A stretch of DNA of 10,174 nucleotides from Opitutus sp. GAS368 (GTDB lineage Bacteria > Verrucomicrobiota > Verrucomicrobiia > Opitutales > Opitutaceae): the NCBI GenBank assembly GCA_945862035.1, contig CAMAXB010000094.1, forward strand, positions 1 through 10,174. The letters run 5' to 3'. The stretch's first letter is position 1; each line of letters begins with the position of its first letter. The position numbers were made by a program, and so were the translations under genes. Positions 6,937 to 10,174 of the stretch are shown in pieces. Below the pieces are notes generated by a model, which worked only from the letters and a program-made list of their open reading frames with translations, ran no database searches and was not told the DNA's origin.

Positions 6937-7878
6937 TTACTTTTTGACCACGGCCCATTGGAAAAATCCGATCCGATCCAGTTCGGCGCGGATCTTTTCG
7001 CGCTGCTCCGCCGTGCAGGTACGGGTCGGGAGGCGGCTGAAACCGCAGTCGAGGCCGATCAGCGCCATCGTCGCCTTCAGCCCGCCGCGACCGCCGATAC
7101 CCACAATGATCCGGACCATTTCCGCCGAAAGCGACTGCAGCCGCCGCGCCTCGGCCACGTCACCGCGATCAAAGGCCGCCATGATCAACCGGTAGAGGGG
7201 CGCCGCAAAATTATAGGTCGAGCCCACCGCCCCGCGCACGCCAAAGGCGAGCCCGCCGAGCAGCATCTCGTCCACCCCGAAGAGAATCTCATGCCGGCCG
7301 CCGCCATACTCGGTGCAAGCCATCATCTCGTGCAGATTCGGGTCGGAGAACTTGATGCCCCGCAACGTTGGCAGCTGCTGCTCTCCGAGACGGAGGAACT
7401 CCACCATGTTGAAGGCCACACCCGAAAGGATCGGGATGTGATAATAGTAGAACGGCAGCGCCGGGGCGCCCGCCGTGATCACGCCAAGACAGGCGATCAG
7501 GTTGTCGAGCCCGTCCGGCTTGAAGTAGCCGGGCGGCGTCGCCGAAATCGCAGAGGCCCCGCACGCCTGGGCATGGGCCGCGAGGCCGCGCGCCTCCTCG
7601 ATGCTGTTGTGCCCCACCTGGACCACGACCGGGACCCGTCCCGCCGCCGCCTTGATCGAGACCGCGGCCACGATCTCGCGCTCCGCCGTCGTCAGCAGCG
7701 GACCCTCGCCCGTGCTGCCGCAGACGTACAGGCCGGCGGCACCCTGGGCGATCACGCCATCGACCACCGCCGGGATGCGGTCAACATCGAGCGAGCCGTC
7801 GGCCTTGAACGGCGTAAAGGTGGCCGCCACGAGGCCGCGGAGCAGCCGGGGCGAGGAAGAATCGACACGCAGAGTCAC
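6937..7878 (-). CDS. nanA: N-acetylneuraminate lyase (DHDPS/NAL family, NPL-like)
   Basis: This is a 313-residue Schiff-base aldolase that cleaves N-acetylneuraminate to N-acetylmannosamine and pyruvate. Key motifs are the carboxylate-binding G-S-T-G-E (54-58), the catalytic tyrosine Tyr146 in Y-Y-Y-H-I-P (144-149), the Schiff-base Lys176 in G-I-K-F-S-D-P (174-180) and G-A-V-G-S-T-Y-N (216-223), a signature separating sialate lyases from dihydrodipicolinate synthases. The Y-H-I-P and K-F-S-D wording resembles mammalian NPL more than E. coli NanA (Y-N-I-P, K-Q-T-S). It is the first gene of the cluster and is divergent from the regulator. The start is GTG at 7878: an AGGG lies 7 nt upstream and homology begins a few residues later. 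An alternative GTG at 7986 would run through the AT-rich promoter region into the divergent gene. Function is well supported; activity on KDN or Neu5Gc cannot be excluded. Confidence 0.9.
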   Translation of the reverse strand: MTLRVDSSSPRLLRGLVAATFTPFKADGSLDVDRIPAVVDGVIAQGAAGLYVCGSTGEGPLLTTAEREIVAAVSIKAAAGRVPVVVQVGHNSIEEARGLAAHAQACGASAISATPPGYFKPDGLDNLIACLGVITAGAPALPFYYYHIPILSGVAFNMVEFLRLGEQQLPTLRGIKFSDPNLHEMMACTEYGGGRHEILFGVDEMLLGGLAFGVRGAVGSTYNFAAPLYRLIMAAFDRGDVAEARRLQSLSAEMVRIIVGIGGRGGLKATMALIGLDCGFSRLPTRTCTAEQREKIRAELDRIGFFQWAVVKK

Positions 7879-7885
7879 GGGCCGA

Positions 7886-7889
7886 CCCT
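7886..7889 (-). promoter_or_regulatory. Ribosome binding site for the GTG-started lyase gene
   Basis: On the minus strand AGGG lies 7 nt before the GTG at 7878. There is no ATG near the point where homology to sialate lyases begins, so this site is the main argument for the GTG start. The match is short and therefore modest. Confidence 0.4.
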
Positions 7890-7916
7890 GACAAATAAAT
7901 TCCACGCCACAAGAAT
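7888..7916 (+). promoter_or_regulatory. Candidate sigma70 promoter for the regulator gene
   Basis: CTGACA (7888-7893, 5 of 6 to TTGACA) is followed after exactly 17 bp by AAGAAT (7911-7916, 4 of 6 to TATAAT). Transcription would begin near 7923, about 20 bases before the TTG start at 7943. The match lies in the AT-rich divergent region. It is a consensus comparison by eye; Verrucomicrobiota promoters may differ, and no equally good leftward promoter for the lyase operon was found. Confidence 0.4.
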
Positions 7917-7942
7917 TTTTAAGTCCGTGGGGGCGTTTTCTT

Positions 7943-9052
7943 TTGCCTCCGGCGCTTCCGGACGCATTCGATCTGCCCGTGAGCACCGGCTATTCCCAGA
8001 CCCCGCACATCGTGGCGCTGGCCCGGCGGCTGGAAGAAGATATCCGCCAGCGGGGCCTGAAGCCGGGCGATGCCTACCTCGACCTGAAGAAGTCCGCGCG
8101 GATGCTCGGCGTGAGCAGCTCCACTGCGAACCGCGCGCTGCAGCTGCTCACGCAGCGCGGCGCGCTCACGCGGGTCCAGCGCCTCGGCACTTTTGTCAGC
8201 GCGCCTCCCGCCGCCACCGGTCCGCGCGCCCTGCGCCGGGTCTTCATGATCATGCACCGCGGCTACCTCCAGCAGGAGGGGCGGCTGGCGGACGGTCTGC
8301 TCGTCGGCATCCAGAGTCAGCTCCCCGGCGCGGAGGTGCAGTTCAATTTCCTGCCCGCCACCGATCCTGCGCCTTTTGTCCACCGACTGCTCGGCGAGAT
8401 CCTTCGCGCGAAGGAGCCGGCCGGGATCGTCATCACCAAGGCACCCTACGTCGTGCAGCGTCTGGTCAAGGACAGCGGCCTGCCCGCCGTCGTCCACGGC
8501 TCCCTCTATCCGTCGCTCTCCGGTCTGGCCTGGGTCGAGCAGGACAATCCGGGCATCGCCCGACTGATCGCCAGGTTCATCCGGACGCATGCCGTCCGCC
8601 AAGTCTGCGTGCTCGCCCGTGAGACCATGTTTCCGGGCGACAATGAGGTGCTCGCGGAACTGGGCCGGCTGCTCGGCGCCGCCGGATTTTCCGCCGCCGA
8701 TTTTTCCGTGCGCCACCTGCCCGACGACCCGCGGGCCATCGCGGCCGAGATCGACGCCCAGATCGCCCGCCATCCCACCGATCTCTGCCTGGTGTGCCGA
8801 TCGGACGCCAAGGCCGAGGCCGCCCATCAGCATCTTGGCACGCTCAAGCTGCGCGGACGTCGTCGTCCGCGGCTGATCGCCAGCGGTGTGCTCCAGCATA
8901 CGCCGGGCTCCGCCCCCTACCCGTGCATCTACCCCACCCTGCCGCCGGAGGAGATCGGGGCGGCCATCGGCCGCCTCTTGGCTCTGCAGGTGTCCCACCC
9001 CAAGCGGCCACCGGGCAGCATGGTCGAGCCGGTCGCGCTCTCGGCGGGCTGA
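7943..9052 (+). CDS. Transcriptional regulator with GntR-type winged HTH and LacI-like sugar-sensor domain
   Basis: This is a 369-residue regulator of AraR-like architecture. Residues about 20-86 form a GntR-type winged helix-turn-helix: a helix around A-R-R-L-E-E-D-I, then the recognition region L-G-V-S-S-S-T-A-N-R-A-L (55-66), and the wing G-T-F-V (82-85). Residues about 98-360 resemble the periplasmic-binding-protein-like effector domain of LacI regulators, with a V-E-Q-D-N-P-G-I-A element (198-206) matching the family D-N-x-G motif. It is transcribed divergently from the sialate operon, so it probably controls that operon in response to a sialate catabolite; the ligand is unknown. Start choice is uncertain: TTG at 7943 has a GGGGG 9 nt upstream, while GTG at 7979 gives a shorter N-terminus just before the first helix but has no clear ribosome binding site. 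Domain call is confident; the target is inferred from position. Confidence 0.82.
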   Translation: MPPALPDAFDLPVSTGYSQTPHIVALARRLEEDIRQRGLKPGDAYLDLKKSARMLGVSSSTANRALQLLTQRGALTRVQRLGTFVSAPPAATGPRALRRVFMIMHRGYLQQEGRLADGLLVGIQSQLPGAEVQFNFLPATDPAPFVHRLLGEILRAKEPAGIVITKAPYVVQRLVKDSGLPAVVHGSLYPSLSGLAWVEQDNPGIARLIARFIRTHAVRQVCVLARETMFPGDNEVLAELGRLLGAAGFSAADFSVRHLPDDPRAIAAEIDAQIARHPTDLCLVCRSDAKAEAAHQHLGTLKLRGRRRPRLIASGVLQHTPGSAPYPCIYPTLPPEEIGAAIGRLLALQVSHPKRPPGSMVEPVALSAG

Positions 9053-9109
9053 ACCCCGCCCGCTCGCGGACCCCGCGAAAAGTGCCGCTCGTCGGCCACG
9101 CCAGAATGA

Positions 9110-9764
9110 GTGGGCGAGGTTCTCATGGAAGACCCGGCTGCGCTCGCCCTCGGCACCGCCACCTGGATCCGCGCCCACCCCGAGCAGCGCGCCCACGTAC
9201 GGATCGCCACCACGATCTACCCACCCGACTCGCCCGAAGCCATCACAGCCGCGGTCGGGACCGCTTGGCAGAATCTGGCGGTCGATTACGTCGACTTGCT
9301 GTACCTGCATAAATGGGACGACGCCGCCACCACCACCGACACGTTGCGCGCCCTCGATGCGCTGCGGCGGCAGGGTCTGGTCTGCGCGCTCCGCCTGAGC
9401 AACGCCCGCTAGGCCCAGCTCGCCTCCGCCCTCGCGGTCCAACAGCAGGAGGGGTTCACCGCCTTCAGCCGGCTCCAGCACAATCACAATTTCGCCGTGC
9501 GCGCGCCCGGGCCCGAGCTGTGCCGCTTCGGCCGGACGCAGGGCGTTCAGGTCATCACACCTCCAGCCCCGTCGGCGCTGGCTTCCTGACCGGCAAGCAC
9601 ACCCACGGGGTCGAACCCGGCGCCCGCTTCGCGGTGTCTCCGGACCATGGCGACATCTCCTTCAAGCCCGAGCGCTGCACCCGGCTCGCGTTTTTGGAGG
9701 CCACCGCGCGGCGGCCAATCTCGCCGAGTTGGATGCCGTCGTGGAAGGCCCACCCAACGACTAA
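9110..9764 (+). pseudogene. Decayed aldo/keto reductase
   Basis: Fragments of an aldo/keto reductase can be read in order across three frames. From 9110 to 9409 the frame gives the mid-barrel region, including V-D-Y-V-D-L-L-Y-L-H-K-W and an altered S-N-A-R for the usual S-N motif. A TAG at 9410-9412 interrupts it, but the same frame continues (A-Q-L-A-S-A-L-A-V, then R-L-Q-H-N-H-N-F) to about 9560. There the frame changes, consistent with loss of one base, and continues as S-S-P-V-G-A-G-F-L-T-G-K and P-G-A-R-F to about 9705. After a second change, A-N-L-A-E-L-D-A-V-V-E-G ends at the TAA at 9762-9764, resembling the family C-terminus with the preceding stretch, probably 60 or more codons, missing. 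The N-terminal portion with the catalytic Asp/Tyr region is also absent. The several lesions make sequencing error an unlikely full explanation. The lead-in at 9053-9109 shows no further recognisable remnant. Confidence 0.75.
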
Positions 9765-9809
9765 ACCGCTTGCTACCGCAGTGCCCGGGATGGGAATCTC
9801 CGCGCTAGC

Positions 9810-10174
9810 ATGGCCAAGATTCTCGTCACCGGCGCCGCCGGCTTCATCGGCAGTCACAGCGTGGACCGCCTGCTCGCCCAAGGCCATGAGGTGCTCGGCG
9901 TGGACAATCTTCGCACCGGCCACCGCCACAACCTCGCCGCCGCCCTGACCAGGGACCGCTTTCGTTTAATCGAGGCCGACCTCACGGCGCCCGGCTTTCT
10001 GACGCCGTTAGTGCTCCACGAGCGCCCTTGCGCCATCCTGCACCTCGCCGCCCTGGTCAGCGTGCCGGAGAGCTTTGCCCAACCGGAGTTGAATCAACGC
10101 CTCAATCTCGACGCGACCCGCCTCGTCGTCGAAGCCGCCACCGCCTGCGAGACCGTCACGCGCATCGCCTTCGC
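9810..10174 (+). CDS. NAD-dependent sugar epimerase/dehydratase, extended SDR (3' end outside window)
   Basis: An ATG at 9810 opens a frame that stays open to the window end (121 complete codons). The product begins M-A-K-I-L-V-T-G-A-A-G-F-I-G-S-H, the Rossmann G-x-x-G-x-x-G of extended short-chain dehydrogenases, followed by an acidic residue at the end of the second strand (V-D-N-L-R-T-G) typical of NAD use, a D-L-T segment near residue 58, and H-L-A-A (residues 78-81) with V-S-V-P-E-S-F after it. This is the pattern of UDP-glucose 4-epimerase and related nucleotide-sugar enzymes. The catalytic S-x-n-Y-x-x-x-K part lies beyond the window, so GalE versus another epimerase or dehydratase cannot be decided. 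It lies 45 bp after the aldo/keto reductase remnant and has only a weak purine stretch upstream of the ATG. Confidence 0.85.
   Translation, partial: MAKILVTGAAGFIGSHSVDRLLAQGHEVLGVDNLRTGHRHNLAAALTRDRFRLIEADLTAPGFLTPLVLHERPCAILHLAALVSVPESFAQPELNQRLNLDATRLVVEAATACETVTRIAF

Larger units (their letters stand above)
7879..7942. promoter_or_regulatory. Divergent promoter/operator region between lyase operon and regulator
   Basis: This 64-bp region is clearly more AT-rich than the coding sequence around it and separates the sialate operon (leftward) from its probable regulator (rightward). It contains an inverted repeat AAATTC (7897-7902) and GAATTT (7913-7918) with a 10-bp spacer, and a second, wider one, CCACG (7902-7906) and CGTGG (7926-7930). 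Their centres lie near 7908 and 7916, on top of the predicted rightward promoter, which is where an operator for autorepression would sit. The position as control region is well supported by gene layout; the repeats are short and could be chance. Confidence 0.55.

Noticed and set aside
7879..7986. A longer start (GTG at 7986) for the lyase.
   Set aside because: It would translate the AT-rich divergent promoter region and overlap the regulator gene; the added residues have no counterpart in sialate lyases.
6862..8622. A 586-codon plus-strand open frame across the lyase and into the regulator.
   Set aside because: It is Arg/His-rich without recognisable motifs, and opposes the well-supported lyase frame with its Schiff-base and signature motifs.
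7919..9487. A 522-codon open frame on the minus strand opposite the regulator and the aldo/keto reductase remnant.
   Set aside because: Its product is low-complexity Gly/Ala/Arg-rich with no domain; it is the shadow of a GC-rich gene read on the other strand and also spans a pseudogene.
9765..9809. Possible promoter or terminator just before the epimerase gene.
   Set aside because: The 45 bp show no clear hairpin and no acceptable -35/-10 pair.
1..10174. A defence system, CRISPR array, mobile element or tRNA.
   Set aside because: No spaced direct repeats, transposase or integrase motifs, terminal inverted repeats or tRNA-like folds were recognised by eye on either strand.

Overview
The window is GC-rich throughout, with strong third-codon-position G/C bias. 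The gene content suggests a Verrucomicrobiota-type bacterium, most likely an Opitutaceae relative. This placement is an inference from three things: a NagB fused to a PIG-L/LmbE-like domain, a mammalian-NPL-like sialate lyase next to an AGE-type epimerase, and a GntR-HTH regulator with a LacI-like sensor domain. No rRNA, tRNA, CRISPR array, insertion sequence or origin was seen.

Layout. Bases 1-588 (+) hold the 3' end of a gene for a CBM9-like carbohydrate-binding domain. It converges with a six-gene minus-strand cluster whose stop codon lies 2 bp away. Read 5' to 3' on the minus strand, the cluster is: N-acetylneuraminate lyase (7878-6937), N-acylglucosamine 2-epimerase (6863-5661), glucosamine-6-phosphate deaminase fused to a PIG-L-like domain (5664-3751), a Gfo/Idh/MocA oxidoreductase (3645-2599), an FMN-dependent alpha-hydroxy-acid oxidase/dehydrogenase (2586-1504) and a NanM-like kelch protein (1487-591). 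A divergent regulator (7943-9052, +) faces the lyase across an AT-rich intergenic region. This region carries a plausible sigma70 promoter and inverted repeats. Bases 9110-9764 (+) are a decayed aldo/keto reductase with a missing N-terminus, an in-frame TAG, two frame changes and an internal deletion. From 9810 to the window end runs the 5' part of an NAD-dependent sugar epimerase/dehydratase (extended SDR).

How the genes work together. The cluster reads as a cytoplasmic sialic acid utilisation operon of the kind known from Bacteroides fragilis. The lyase splits Neu5Ac to ManNAc and pyruvate. The AGE epimerase converts ManNAc to GlcNAc. After phosphorylation and deacetylation by enzymes not in this window (GlcNAc kinase, NagA), NagB makes fructose-6-phosphate. 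The kelch protein could be a sialate mutarotase, and the Gfo/Idh enzyme may act on a modified sialic acid, for example as an analogue of NanOx/YjhC. The hydroxy-acid oxidase is an unexpected member. The sialidase, transporter, kinase and NagA are not here.

Most notable points: the PIG-L half of the NagB fusion has lost the residues expected for metal binding and catalysis; a glycolate/lactate-oxidase-family enzyme sits inside a sialate operon; and the Gfo/Idh plus kelch pair suggests processing of non-standard sialic acids.
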